64,000 bases of DNA from Phytophthora quininea (Eukaryota; Oomycota; Peronosporomycetes; Peronosporales; Peronosporaceae): assembly GCA_011947345.1 (NCBI GenBank), contig JAAVTG010000645.1, forward strand, positions 1-64,000. The letters are read 5' to 3'. Under the pieces are notes generated by a model that ran no database searches, was not told where the DNA came from, and worked only from the letters and a program-made list of their open reading frames with translations. Shown here one piece after another: positions 1-11,155 of this stretch; the stretch's first letter is position 1; the number at the start of each line of letters is the position of its first letter. Position numbers and translations under genes: made by a program.

Positions 1-790
1 CAAGTGCTCCGAGGAAGCGGAGGCCGCATTGGGCGTTAAGGGCACCTTGGCTTAGGGACTAGCCTCGCGTGGAACTCCCCCGTGTTCAAGTCCAGTTGGG
101 AAGGGGAGTTCTAGGGCGTGACGCTCCTGGATTGACCCCGACCCATTCCATATCCTAGTTGGGCCGTCGGTACATCCGGGCGTCACCCATTTTATATTGA
201 CCTGACCGTCTTGTGTGGCTGGATAGCAGTGACCACCAGGGCGTTGACACTAACTGCGTTGTGAATCGACTGACCTAGGCTTTGTAACCGAGTGCTGTAT
301 CTGTTGCTCCACGAGGAGCTGGTGCGCGAACGTCGGGGTGTTCGAGACCTTCCAGGTGTCCCGAACCGCATACGCCCCATCGATCCTGGACGAGGACCCA
401 CCACCCGAGGGTCCAAAAGAATAAGTGGTGGCTGCATATCGGTATCGAACTCTATATTGTTAATTGTTATCTTGTACAAGGTTTGGCTGTGTGGTCCTGG
501 AGTGCGACCACAAGCTACCTTCTAACTCTTCTAACCCGCTCTATAGCAAGCGCGTTCGGGGAACTCCCGAACCGCAGTACTAACCTACCCGTTACCTGTA
601 TCCTGAGCAGGTGTCCTCCCTGGTCGTCGAGTCCAGCGATTCGAACCCTTAGGGATTGCACACAAGGTACACGCCAACGGTTCCAGGTTGCTCAAGGGCC
701 TTCTGGAACCGCTACCCCCGCAGACCAGTTCATTCGGGTCGCGCCACTGTACACCCCCTGGGCGCAAGTTTTTCACCGAGCTTCGCCACA
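1..790 (+). repeat. 5' LTR of Gypsy-A (left edge truncated by window)
   Basis: Aligns base for base with 15183-15971. I find no substitutions. There are four length differences: a C run near 77-81, a TC repeat near 538-543, and C runs near 715-719 and 753-757. The LTR ends in CA at 790, two bases before the primer site. The true left end is probably outside the window. Confidence 0.95.
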
Positions 791-792
791 GC

Positions 793-817
793 TGGTGCGC
801 GTGCCCGGATTCGAACC
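793..817 (+). other. Primer-binding site (25-nt tRNA complement)
   Basis: Begins TGG two bases after the LTR. Read in reverse complement it gives a T-loop block (GGTTCGAATCC) followed by an acceptor strand ending CGCACCA, so 25 nt match the 3' part of a tRNA. Typical primer sites match about 18 nt. The donor tRNA cannot be named without the genome's tRNA set. This is a primer site, not a tRNA gene: no anticodon or D arm is present. Confidence 0.85.
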
Positions 818-895
818 AGGGATTTCACCGGTTTGGGAATCTATACTGGTTCCGGTTTCAAGTACTGCAGTTGCTAGCCTCCTAACGATCTAGTT

Positions 896-2396
896 ATGGT
901 GGGCGCAACGGAAGAGAAGAAGGAGGGACGTGAGGACGAAGGTCGCGGTGAGGCGACGCGTCAGTCACGTCGAGTTCAAGGCCAAGCGCCGGAGGAAGTC
1001 AAGGACCTCGATCAGCTGATGAGGGACAACCGAAGGCGGAAGGCAAGTCTGAGGACTCAGAAGTCCGAGGCTCAGGATCAAGGCGATCCAGAACCCGAAG
1101 ATCCGGACGCACCTGGTGTGTCGTCTGGGGGGAGGGTCTGGATGTGCCGCATCCAGAGCTGGAGGCAGAGAGTGCTCAGGCGGAGCAGGCCGAGGGCGAG
1201 AGTCCAAAGCCAGCTGAGGCGTCACAGGAAGGCGCCGTCATGGCAGAGTCCCCGACGGGGTTAGTGGGTTCCGACCCTCCTCCGACGGGAACGGGAGCTG
1301 ATACGTCGATTTCGACGTTGGCTCTCGTGGAAGAGAAGTCTCGGTTCCAGGATGCACAGCCGTCCCCGGAACTGCAGCCGCGTCGGAACCGGTTTCAGAA
1401 CCGATGGAGTCGACCCAAGTCAGACTCCGGCGCGTCGGGAAATCGGGTCAGTTCAGACTCTAAGTCCGAGTCAGCCTCGCGCTGAGGCAGATGTGGAGAT
1501 GACGCACGCCAGCCCGGAGGAGGACTCCGAACAGGTCTATGTCGGTGACCAGTCACTGGGAGCTCCATGCCCCCGGCGTGGTGACCCCGTACAACGTGGT
1601 CTTCACTTGGCCAAATCCCCGACCGGATTCGACTCCGTGGTTGGAACAGGCGTTGGCTACCCAGAGTTTCCTGACGTCCAAGATGCTGGGAGGGGCCCGG
1701 GGCGTTACGTGGCTCCGCGCTCTGAACCCGCATCGTTGGAGCATGGGTCTGGCTGATGATGTCGTGGGTATGCAGGTTGACCTGGACCGGTTCACGGCTC
1801 GAGAGTGTACTGCCGTGCTGCAGACTTTGCTCTTCGGAGCTGGTTTCAGGTTCGTGAATCTGGTTCCGGAGTGGTCAGAGACAAGGGCAGCCGCGCTCCC
1901 GGAGCCGGCAGTGAAGAGTCTCGCCCGGGTCGTCCTGAATCATCTCGCGACGGAACTCATCGAGTGGAGGAAGCTGATTGCAGGTGTCCAGCGTCGGATT
2001 GTTCTCATCTTGGAAGCATCTTCGACGCACGCCAAGACTGAGGAAGCACTTGCACCAGCAACCGAAAACACGTGGGACGAGGAGATGGCTGAAGCTATGG
2101 ACGTTGAGGATGCTGAGACTCTGAGTTTCGAGTTCGCAACGAGGTTTGCCTTCAGCGGCCTTCAAGCGAGGCGAAGCAAGGAGCCCTCAGACGCTGAGAC
2201 TCAATCGTCCGCCAACCCGTCCCAGACGGCGTTGACTCAGGCGTCACCGATGTCGGCTGACCCGTCGACAGGGGCGTCCAGCCTGGTTGCAGGGATTGCC
2301 CGTCTGGGGATACGCGAGGGTGCTCAAAAGGCGCTGACTCCGAGGGCAGATCCAGTCCCGAGCTCGGTAGGCCCGACGGGAGATTCCGAGTCGTGA
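896..2396 (+). CDS. Gypsy-A gag, N-terminal part (frames broken)
   Basis: Open frames start just after the primer site. 896-1264 is highly charged. The longest frame (1539-2396, 285 codons) has a compact region with W, F and L in its first half and an acidic, Ser/Thr-rich tail. No named domain is recognised. Position directly after the primer site and before the zinc-knuckle gag core identifies it as the N-terminal part of an extended gag. The frame changes near 1490-1540 look like small indels rather than separate genes. Its separate function is unknown. Confidence 0.6.
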
Positions 2397-2438
2397 CCCA
2401 GCTCCTGAACTCCTGGGGATAGTTCCGGATCGTCGTCC

Positions 2439-3698
2439 TTGATGTCGACAGGTCACGATGCGGGAGCACATATGTCGTACTCTGTCCCAACCGGCCGGGC
2501 GTTGACCGCTCGGGGTATTGCTGGACCGGATGGGAGCGATATGGGAGGTGTCTTCACTCGTACTGTGTATCACGACACACGGCCCTCGCACGTCCGGTTC
2601 ACAATGCTCCAGAGGACCCAACCCATGCAGGCGTTACGGGTCCGGGATCCAGCCCCGGCGGAGAGAGGGCAGATGAACAAGATAGGCCTCGCCGAGATTA
2701 CCCGGAGAGCACTAGAGGTGACGCACGTTCTGAGCGCACTCATCGGTCTCGGAGGTCTACTCATTCAGGGACCTCCCGCCATGGCTCAGAGACTTCTCGT
2801 GCCTCGGGGTCGTCCCAGATCGCACTGAATCTGATGCGGCAGGAGCAGGAGAAGATGGAGCAGATGCGGAAGGACGCAGAGCTGGAACGTCAGCAGGCTC
2901 GTGAGAGCCAACAGCAGTTTCAGGAGGAGCAGCAACGCCAGATGCAGCAGTTCATGAGTAACTTGCTCGCATCTCAACAACCTGCTCCTGTTGCGATCCA
3001 GCCCGCTGCACCCGAGGTGCGGATCCAGAGGTTCTCTTGCAGCAGGAACGCGAGGCCATGCGGGTCGCGTTCGAACGGAATTGGCAGGAGCGACAGGCTC
3101 AAGCCGATGCCGAACGTGTCCGGTGGAAGCAGAGCGTATCAAGGCTGAGACACTGGAACGTCAGAAGCTGGCCGCGCAAGCCGAACAGCGCCGTCTTCAG
3201 GACCAAGCCCGGCAACGAGAATTGGCCGAGCAGGTTCGCGCCGCTGAACAACTCGTGCGGGAGGCTCAGGAGTGGGCCAGCTCCAAACCGGAGCCGGCAC
3301 CTGGAGTTCAGGATGTCGACGAGCTTCTGCAACGTGAACGCGAGCGGCTAGCCGTCCAGTTCGAAGACCAGTGGAAGAAGGCTGAGATGGCGCGGGAATC
3401 GCGTGCTGAAGCTGAGCGTGCTCAATGGGTCGAAGAGATCACGCAGGGACTGTCGGCTCAAATGGCATCTGTCCAACGTGAACGCGAAGCCGAACGCGAG
3501 GCGGCGCTAACGCTCCAGAAGTTCCAGGCCAGTCAAATCCGCGATCTTCGGGCGACATTGTCCCAAGTTCAGGGGCTCGTGCAACACCGACCCCTGATTC
3601 CGCAACTGGCCACGCCCGGTCGACGCACGCAACAACCTCTGCCTCTGCGCAGGGTGCGCATGCGTCTTCAGCGATCAAGACGGAGCCAGCTGCAGTAG
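2439..3698 (+). CDS. Gypsy-A gag, Glu/Gln/Arg coiled-coil region
   Basis: Three overlapping frames (2439-2828, 2834-3148, 2991-3698) encode a region dominated by E, Q, R, A and K with heptad-like spacing and phrases such as EQMRKDAELERQQ, typical of a long coiled coil. It lies between the N-terminal gag part and the gag core, so it is read as one segment of a single interrupted polyprotein. It could mediate self-association of the virus-like particle; that role is inference from composition only. Confidence 0.6.
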
Positions 3699-3998
3699 GG
3701 GACATGCCCTGAAGACAGAGGCGGCGCCCACAGCTCCTGGAGCCGCGAAGAACTCGGCCTCCGCGTCGAAGAAGCAGACTGTGCACTCGTCCAAGAAGGG
3801 ACAAAACATCTGGTACCAAGAAGTCCAAGAAGGGATCAGATCCTCCATCTGATTCTGATCCTGATCTGAGTCTGATCCCAGTTCAAGTTCTGGAGACGAC
3901 TGGGCCGACGGAAACGGCCCCAGTTCTAGTGACTCGGACAGCAGCATCGACGGGAATACGGGCGTAGTGGCGTCCCAGACTGGAGGTGACCGGACAGT

Positions 3999-5001
3999 TT
4001 GGAGTTATCGACCTTTCATCAACTTCAATGCAGTCGAAGTGTTCAACCAGAATGCTTCCTTGGAAGACCGTGTTGGGTGGTGGAACGTTTCAAGGACATC
4101 GCTATGCAAGGTGTATGGAACGAGGCGATGAGGATCCGCCAACTCCGGAATCGGCTGCCAGCGACACTCAGAGACTGGTTCACTCAGCTCCCAAAACGGG
4201 TTCGCACTAGTTGGAGGGAGTTGAAGAGGCAGTTCCGGAGAAGGTATTGCCGGGCCCGGGGACGTATGCAGAACGCTATTACACGATGCGCATGAAATCT
4301 GGAGAGACTGCGTTGGAGTTCCTTTATCGTCTCAATGCAGTAGGCATTAAAGCCGGCATCCCGTTCCAGACCAAGGCCTCATCGAGAGAGCGGCACATTC
4401 GGAGATTCATCAAGCTGACAGACAAGGAAGTGAAGATTGCGCTACAAGGTCAACGCTTCAAGAGGGTCAAAGATGTGGAACATGCCATACGACGACATGA
4501 GGATGTGTGGAGTGAGGAAGGCTACGATGAAGAACCACCGCGTCCCGGGCGCGATTTTCGTGGTGACAATCTCAACCGAGATCGCTACAGACCCAAGAAC
4601 ACGAAGCATGCCTTTGTGACTCAGAGTGCGAGTTCTGTACCCGATCTCGATGAGGAGCGTCACGTAACGTTCTCGGATCCGCCCGATGGTGATGAAGCGC
4701 CAAATCCGGACTCGGGATCCGCCCGAGACCCGGGTCCGAGCGTCGGGGAGGACGAGTTCAACCAGATGGTGTACCGCGCAATGGAGAACGCAGGATGGCG
4801 ATCTCCGGGGAGCAGTCTAGGTTGCGTCAAGATTCCCGTCCCACCCGACAGGGCCAGACACCTCCGCGTCGGGAGAACCCATTCCGGGATGAAGTCTGCG
4901 CCAACTGTCAGGGTCGGGGACATACGACTGACAACTGCTGGCAGGATATGATATGTGACCAATGCGGATCAAGGGACACCCAGCACGCCGCTGTTGGGTG
5001 A
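3999..5001 (+). CDS. Gypsy-A gag core and zinc knuckle
   Basis: Frames 3999-4295 and 4211-4951 carry a retrotransposon-gag-like helical domain (ERYYTMRMKSGETALEFLYR, then RRFIKLTDKEVKIAL), the capsid part that packages element RNA. Frame 4795-5001 adds a CCHC zinc knuckle of spacing C-x2-C-x4-H-x4-C (CANCQGRGHTTDNC) starting near 4897, followed by a second incomplete Cys pair (CDQC). Frame changes near 4250 and 4800 split what should be one protein. The identification rests on the knuckle and its place directly before the protease. Confidence 0.8.
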
Positions 5002-5230
5002 AGCCGTATCGTTTGTGGACTCTATCACCGTGTCGAAGCCTGTGAAGAGCTGAAGGTGCTGAAGAACATGGGAGAGCTCGCTCGCCAAGGTGCGCTTGAA
5101 GACCTGCCTGACGAACTCCGGAATCGACTTTCCGGAATCGCTGAGGCCGATCCTGGGGAGACACCGTTAAACCACTAAGCCCGCTGAATGGGGATCCAGA
5201 ACGCGTCGGGCTTGAGAAAACCCCAAGATT

Positions 5231-6154
5231 GTGTGTCTTAGCGTACGTAGGCCCCGAGCTGAGAGAACAAAACCAATCCAAGATAACGACCCACAATGCA
5301 TGAAAGTAGTTCAAGATTCGACCAACAAGTCCCGTTCCAGGGTTCTGCTAGCAAGCCCAGATGCCGAAGATTTCGATCCGGAAGGGCCAGTTGAATTCCT
5401 CCTGCGTCCAGGAGAACGGTACGGGTGGTGGGTCGATCATGAACCTGAAAGCAAACATGAGGTTGCCTATGTGCATGGAGCTGTGAACGATCACCGAACC
5501 CCTATAATGCTGGATTCGTGTGCGACCGTAAGTATGTTGAGTCTCGACTTTGCGCGTAAGCTCGGACTCAAACTCCGGTCGCGGAAACCACTGAGGGTGA
5601 CGGGGTTGGGAGGAATCCCGACCTATATCACAGCTTGTGCTCAGGTAAAGATAACGCTCGGTTTGAGAGTTGTCTATGTCTTGGAATTGTTGGTTGCGAA
5701 TATCGGCGACGGGGTCGACGTGCTCCTAGGAATGGACTTCATGTTCTGTGCTGGAGTGAGGCTGTCGATCCGGGAAGGGCTGGTACAACTCCCAGACGAG
5801 GAAGTGTTGGTGATGTACAGCGACCCGGTTCGACGCCAAGGACAAGCTATTCCGGTGACTCCGTTGGAGTCTCTGTATCTGAATCTGGGTGAGTCGGCTA
5901 AAGTCCAGATCCGGTACGGGCAATCCAATCCCCAGCGCGAAGTTGTGTGGGCTGGGAGAGGAAACCGGTGGGTGACTTCCATCTTATATGCAGCGAAGTC
6001 CTGGCCAGTGACCGTAAAGATTGTGAATGTCTCGGATCGGAGGATATGGATAGATTCCCAAACTGCTGTGGCGTATATCGTAAGTATGGATCGTTCCCGA
6101 CCGGCCGGTTTGTGCGGCCTGGTTCGAAACGATATGAAGAGTGGCAACACTTGA
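5231..6154 (+). CDS. Gypsy-A aspartic protease (active site altered)
   Basis: A retropepsin-like domain lies at about residues 75-190: a strand and flap motif with MLDSCATVSML in place of the usual LDSGA or LDTGA, then a hydrophobic region ending in VDVLLGMDFM, the second conserved retropepsin block. In retropepsins the Asp-Ser/Thr-Gly triad cuts the polyprotein. Here the Gly codon is TGT (Cys) at 5519-5521, a change expected to impair activity. Downstream residues are a linker toward the reverse transcriptase, which starts in another frame at 6300. Confidence 0.8.
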   Translation: MCLSVRRPRAERTKPIQDNDPQCMKVVQDSTNKSRSRVLLASPDAEDFDPEGPVEFLLRPGERYGWWVDHEPESKHEVAYVHGAVNDHRTPIMLDSCATVSMLSLDFARKLGLKLRSRKPLRVTGLGGIPTYITACAQVKITLGLRVVYVLELLVANIGDGVDVLLGMDFMFCAGVRLSIREGLVQLPDEEVLVMYSDPVRRQGQAIPVTPLESLYLNLGESAKVQIRYGQSNPQREVVWAGRGNRWVTSILYAAKSWPVTVKIVNVSDRRIWIDSQTAVAYIVSMDRSRPAGLCGLVRNDMKSGNT

Positions 6155-6299
6155 TCTATGAGAATACAGTTTCAGCGCAGGCTCGGTTAAGGATCGAGAG
6201 ACGGGAACAGATGGACAGGGCCGCTCGGGCCGGAGCCCCCGTGTGTCGAGAAGCCTGAGTATGGCTGGCCCAAGCAGATAATGCTACGACCGGTTTCGG

Positions 6300-8276
6300 G
6301 TGCATCTCAAGTACGCATTGCTAGGCTCCATGAACCGCCTTCATCCAAGTCGAGGATTGGCTGATGCCTCTACCCAGACGGAGCCACCAAAGTGTGTGAG
6401 TGTGCAGTGTGGCACAGGAGACGTGAATCCAGAGGCGACCAATGTGAAGACTCTTGGATCACAGGTGGAGAACCAGGGTGAAGATTCGGAGTCAAGAGAT
6501 GAGGATGTTGAATGTGCCGTGGCCTCCAATCTCGCCGAGGCCGGTTCGGAGATCGATGACTTCCCCGTGTGTATCGGTACTCCGCTCGAGAAGCTGGAGG
6601 AAGAGTATGCTCGGTGTATGCGAGTGACTTCAGAAGAGTTGGATCTGGAACCTGCGGTTTACCTCCGAGAGGGTGGCGAACTCATGGAGCAGTTGCGAGA
6701 TGAATTAGCCATGCTTCCTGAATTAGAGGATCTGAGCCCGCAGTGCGACATCAGCACTGCCGACGTAGGAGTCCCAGGATCCACTACTCCGGAAATGGAG
6801 AAGAAGCTGAGAGACATCTTGGAACGGCATCGCTCGATCTTCTTGGGTGATGGAAACGCTGCCCCCGCTCCAGCGCGAGGTGTCGTTTGTGATCTGGATG
6901 TTGGGGATGCGAAGCCAGTCGCACAACATGCGAGGCAGATAGCACCTCATCTTCTGGTGAAGGTCTACGAACTGCTGAAGAAATTGTTGGAAACAGGGTT
7001 GATTGAGTTTTCTGAGTCTGCGTGGGCATCCCTGATCGTGATCGTCCTGAAGAAGAATGGTGTGGACATCCGGATGTGTATTGACTATCGACTGGTGAAC
7101 AGCTTCATCAAGTTGATGAGTTATCCACTACCTCTAATTGACGACCTGTTGATCGGGTTTGAACATGCGATGTGGTTCATGAGTCTCGACATGGCCAGCG
7201 GTTTCTGGGCGATCCTGATGACTGAGAGAGCCAAGCTGATCTCGGCTTTTATCTGCCCATTCGGGCACTTCCAGTGGATCCGGATGCCGTTCGGTCTCAA
7301 AAATGCTCCGCTGATTTACCAGTGTGTGATCAACAACTGCCTTTGGGGGTTTGTTCGACTCACGCCGGATGAGGAACGGCTGGTGGATTCGGAGGTGCTA
7401 GAGTTTCTGGGCCTGAATGCAGACTCAGAACTCACCGCATCCACAGTGCCTGCGCTGTCTGAGCAGATGACTGTGTTTCGGCGCAGCATCCCGATGCCAT
7501 CCCATGTGGGCCCAGTGTTGGGACGAAGTTCGTATATTGACGACATCGCACACGGAGCCGTGACCTGGGATGAGCTCTGCGAAGATCTGAATGCATTGCT
7601 GTTCCGACTCCGATACTGGAGCATATCGGTCAGCCTTCCTAAGAGCGAGTTCGGGAAATTAACGATCCCGTATTTGTCTCACGAGATCAACGCAGAGGGA
7701 ATTCGAGCGACTCCGAAGATCGCGAAGGGCGTCCAGGATCTGCCATTCCCGAGCACTCTGAAGGGCGTGCAATCTTTCCTGGGAAGCCTCAATTACTACA
7801 ACAAGTTTATTGAGGACCTCCCGGTGATCGCTGCGGTACTTTACGAGCTGACCGATGACCAAGTGCGCTCAGGTCGAGACTTAACCCGGGCTCGGGAAGC
7901 GTTCGAGATCCTGAAGCGGAAGATTGTGTCGACACCGCTGTTGAGGCACCCTGACCGCTCCAAGCAGTATGTGGTAATCCCGCATGCAAACCCTTGGGCA
8001 GCATGCGCTGTCCTGGGTCAAGAGTATGATGGGGTGATCCAGCCGGTGCGGTTCACGGGGCGCGTCCTGAATGATTTCGAGACAAGGTATCACATCGCGG
8101 AGAAGGAAGTGTTGGCGATACTACGAGTCCTGGAACTGTTCAGGCCGCTTTTGTCGGACACCCAATTTCCGGTTGTGGTCTATACCCGCTTCTCGGTTCT
8201 GAAGTGGCTGTTGAACTCTAATACCGCAGACGGGAGATGTCTTCGGTGGGGGCTGGAGCTTTCAAGCGCTCGTTAG
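6300..8276 (+). CDS. Gypsy-A reverse transcriptase and first RNase H
   Basis: 658 codons. An acidic linker precedes the palm and fingers (about residues 200-520). Visible blocks are a conserved IDYRLVN block, SLDMASGFWAI carrying the first catalytic Asp, MPFGLKNAP, and the catalytic SYIDDIAHG (YIDD near 7533-7544; most Ty3/gypsy elements have YVDD or YADD). After FLGSLNYYNKFI comes a Ty3-type RNase H with HIAEKEVLAILRVLE. It copies element RNA into cDNA and degrades the RNA template. The frame stops at 8276 where the next domain continues in another frame, consistent with one lost base. Confidence 0.95.
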   Translation: MHLKYALLGSMNRLHPSRGLADASTQTEPPKCVSVQCGTGDVNPEATNVKTLGSQVENQGEDSESRDEDVECAVASNLAEAGSEIDDFPVCIGTPLEKLEEEYARCMRVTSEELDLEPAVYLREGGELMEQLRDELAMLPELEDLSPQCDISTADVGVPGSTTPEMEKKLRDILERHRSIFLGDGNAAPAPARGVVCDLDVGDAKPVAQHARQIAPHLLVKVYELLKKLLETGLIEFSESAWASLIVIVLKKNGVDIRMCIDYRLVNSFIKLMSYPLPLIDDLLIGFEHAMWFMSLDMASGFWAILMTERAKLISAFICPFGHFQWIRMPFGLKNAPLIYQCVINNCLWGFVRLTPDEERLVDSEVLEFLGLNADSELTASTVPALSEQMTVFRRSIPMPSHVGPVLGRSSYIDDIAHGAVTWDELCEDLNALLFRLRYWSISVSLPKSEFGKLTIPYLSHEINAEGIRATPKIAKGVQDLPFPSTLKGVQSFLGSLNYYNKFIEDLPVIAAVLYELTDDQVRSGRDLTRAREAFEILKRKIVSTPLLRHPDRSKQYVVIPHANPWAACAVLGQEYDGVIQPVRFTGRVLNDFETRYHIAEKEVLAILRVLELFRPLLSDTQFPVVVYTRFSVLKWLLNSNTADGRCLRWGLELSSAR

Positions 8277-8825
8277 AAATTCGGCGGATACAGCGAGATG
8301 AAGATGGCTTAGCGGCAATCCTCGGCGCAGGCATAACCCCACGCGAGCATCTGGATGCTGTTGCTGAAGAACTCATTCCGGTCAAGGGGCGGGTCAAGCC
8401 CCATCCCCGATCAGCGTGGAGATGCTGGAGTCTGATTACAGAGGGGTGGTTCTGAGTTTCGACGGAGCCGCCAAAATCTCGTCCCGGAAAGGGAGTTGTG
8501 GCTGCATCTTGTGGCAACTCCCAGGCTGGAAGGCGTTGGCGGCGCGGGGATACTTGCTGGAAGACGTGACGGTGAATGATGCTGAGTATCATGGACTGCT
8601 GAGGGTCTGGATCTCGCGTTCGAAGCTGAGATCCAAGAACTGATCGTGGTTGGAGACTCTCGCATTGTGATCCAACAAGCACAAGGTTTGATTAACTGCA
8701 ATCAGCCCAATCTTCAACGCAGGCTGGCGGAATATGAGGTATCCAAGCTGAGGTTCAAGTCCCTGCGCTTGGTACACGTGAAGCGCGAATACAACCAGGC
8801 GGCAGACTATCTGACCTCGAAGACG
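8237..8825 (+). CDS. Gypsy-A second (archaeal-type) RNase H
   Basis: A second RNase H follows the first, spread over frames 8237-8455, 8416-8643 and 8646 onward. Blocks in order are VLSFDGAAK (first Asp), NDAEYHGLL (Glu), VVGDSRIVIQQ (Asp) and VHVKREYNQAADYLTS (final Asp). This is the DDED-type pattern of archaeal-like RNase H, reported as an extra domain in some plant and oomycete Ty3/gypsy elements. The three frames join if one C is restored near 8409-8412 and one G near 8603-8605. The first RNase H often degenerates to a connection domain in such elements. Confidence 0.85.
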
Positions 8826-10702
8826 TTAATGTTGGATCAGACATGGAAGGTTGAGGATCCTGAGGAGCTCACACACTTGGAGGTGGTTTCCAAGATCCCA
8901 GAGAAGCTGATGAAGTCGGAGCCGAGGTCTGGGAGCCAAGATCCAAGTCCTGAGGCTCTGACTCCTGCTGCCAAGGTTTTGGTAGCTGTGATTCGTGGAC
9001 GAGAACGCGAAGCGGACCCGGATGGTGAATCTGCGTCCCCGCTCGAAACTCGAGAGGAGAGGTGGCGACGCATTCAGGTACATCAAGATGGCGATGAGCA
9101 GCTCATGCGAATCAAGAAGTACCTGAAGGGTGACCTGCAAGACTACTCTCGAGCTCAAGTCAAAAAGATCGCCAAAGTTGCGGATCAGTATGTCTTAGAC
9201 TCGAGAGGGGTCCTGTATCGCTTGAGCTCTCCAACACGCGAACGGCCCCGAAACAGAGGTTCAGAGTTGCGACTAGTGGTTCCGGAGCCGCTGCGTCCAG
9301 ACATATTACACTACGCGCACGAAGACTATCAGGGTGGACACCAAGGTATATCTCGAACGTATGAAAAATTACGATCAGAATACTATTGGCCACGAATGTA
9401 CGCTGATGTGGAAGTCTTTGTCAAGGAATGTCTGGATTGCGCGTCCGCCAAGGGCGACCTCCGAATCCGGGCCCCTCACCTGGAAACATTGAGCCACGAC
9501 GCCCGTTCGAGGTCGTCTCTATGGACTTTGTGACACACATGCCGAAATCTGAACGTGGAAATACTTTCCTGTTATTGTTCCAAGACACGTTTTCAGGATA
9601 CGTCATGTGCAAACCCATGAGCTCGACCACGGCACAAGACGTCGCAGAGGCATACGAGGAGTGTGTGTTCCGGAGATTCGGCGCCAGTTCGATGATTCGT
9701 CACGATCAGGATCCACGGTTCATGAGTGAGGTGTTCACCCGGTTCCGGGAAATGTTGGGCAGTAAGCAGAGAGCCACTCTCGCATATCGCCCCCAAGCCA
9801 ATGGTCAGCAGGAACGTTCAGTCCAGACTGTCATGAGAGCGGTTCGGGCGTATGTTGCCGAAGAAGACCAGAGTGACTGGGACGATCATGCTGAGAGACT
9901 GATGTTTGCCCTCAACACCTCTTTCGATGCGACCAGGCTGGATACGCCATTCTACCTGGTTCACGGTTGGGACGCGCAGGGGACGGTGTCCGCCATGCTG
10001 GGCCCCAGACCGTCTTCGATTTCAGAACGCAGTGCCTACGAGTGGAGACGTAAGTTGCAGCGCGACTATAGCTACGCTCAGGCTTGCGCTGCGAATCTCC
10101 AGAAGGAGGCGAAGCACAAAAGGTCGGAAGCCCAGACGCAGAAGTGGCGAGAACTTTCGGGACGCCTCAGGGCCGGATTCAAAGTCGGGGATGCAGTGTG
10201 GCTGTACATCCCAAAGGTGCAGCCCGGTTTGAGTCGGAAGCTAGCCCATCTATGGCATGGTCCGTTTCGGATTGAGGAGATGCACGATGATTTCAGAGTC
10301 AAGCTTAAAGTGAGTGATACTGGTTATCGAGTAAATCCTTGGGTGCATGTGAGCCGCCTGAAACCACGGGCTCTGTTCCCAAAACGACCGAGTTCAGAAG
10401 CCGATGTGGAAGAAGACGACGATTTCGATGCGGCGCTGCTACCGGAGGATAGTTGGGAACCCGACACCCAGAACGACGAGTATGAAGTGGAAAAAATTCT
10501 GGATGTGCGATGGTTCAAACGTACCCGAACAGCGAAGCGGGTCAAAGAATACCAGATCAAGTGGAAGGGTTACGACGAGACCGATTGGGTCCCCGTGTCA
10601 CAGTTAAGTTGTGGTGCTCTCCTGTATGAGTTCAATCAAGGGGCGCGGGCAAGAGCTCGGTTCCGAGCCATGCAGGCAGGGGATGACTATCCAGGAGTGT
10701 AG
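8826..10702 (+). CDS. Gypsy-A integrase with C-terminal chromodomain
   Basis: A zinc-binding HHCC region (GGHQGISRTYEKLR, then CLDC near 9430) is followed, after a frame change explained by one missing G at 9452-9454, by the catalytic core. The core has SMDF, RHDQDPRF and NGQQERS with 35 residues between the second Asp and the Glu (D,D35E). A GPY/F-type module (HGPFRIEEMHD) and an acidic linker lead to a chromodomain (YEVEKILDVR, YQIKWKGYDETDWVP). Integrase inserts the cDNA; the chromodomain probably steers insertion to a histone mark. The chromodomain is complete and ends at the stop at 10702. Confidence 0.95.
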
Positions 10703-11155
10703 CCTTCTGAGTGCTCACCCTGGAACTCAACGGTATTGTGAAGATGACTGACCTGATTGTGAATTGTTTGATTATTGTAACCTGATAGCTGGAGATCTCG
10801 GCATTCCCAAGACGTGACAGAGGCTCAGGGTGACGCCAGTCTGAAGGATCGGAGGTGGAGCTATATGGATTGGAAGATGGAGATAGTGCACGATTTTCTG
10901 TTGAGCATTAGTGAATGACGCTATGACATGCAAAATAGAGAAGTGTGGAAGCCGCGTCCAGAGTGGGCGGAGAGAAGCCGAAGCCAGCGAGTCACTTGCT
11001 GCGCCTCAAGATTGGGTTCTTGACCCGCTCGGGGAGCTTCATCGCTCGACTGCGCAGGGATTCCGGAACAAGTGAGAGACGCTGCTGTTCGTTCTCAGCG
11101 GTGGCCCATTGAGTGCGCTCAGGTTCACGTTCGTCCAGATCGTCGAGCTGCTCGA
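10703..11155. other. Non-coding spacer between pol and the antisense unit
   Basis: About 450 bp without a supported gene, between the pol stop and the 3' end of the antisense coding unit. Transcripts from the two strands converge here, so termination signals for both are expected; I see no clear motif. Confidence 0.4.

Noticed and set aside
192..479. 95-codon open frame, repeated identically at 15373-15660
   Set aside because: It lies inside the LTRs; identity only reflects LTR duplication. No domain.
793..817. Possible tRNA gene from the T-loop-like sequence
   Set aside because: Only the 3' part of a tRNA in complementary orientation, right after the LTR: a primer-binding site.
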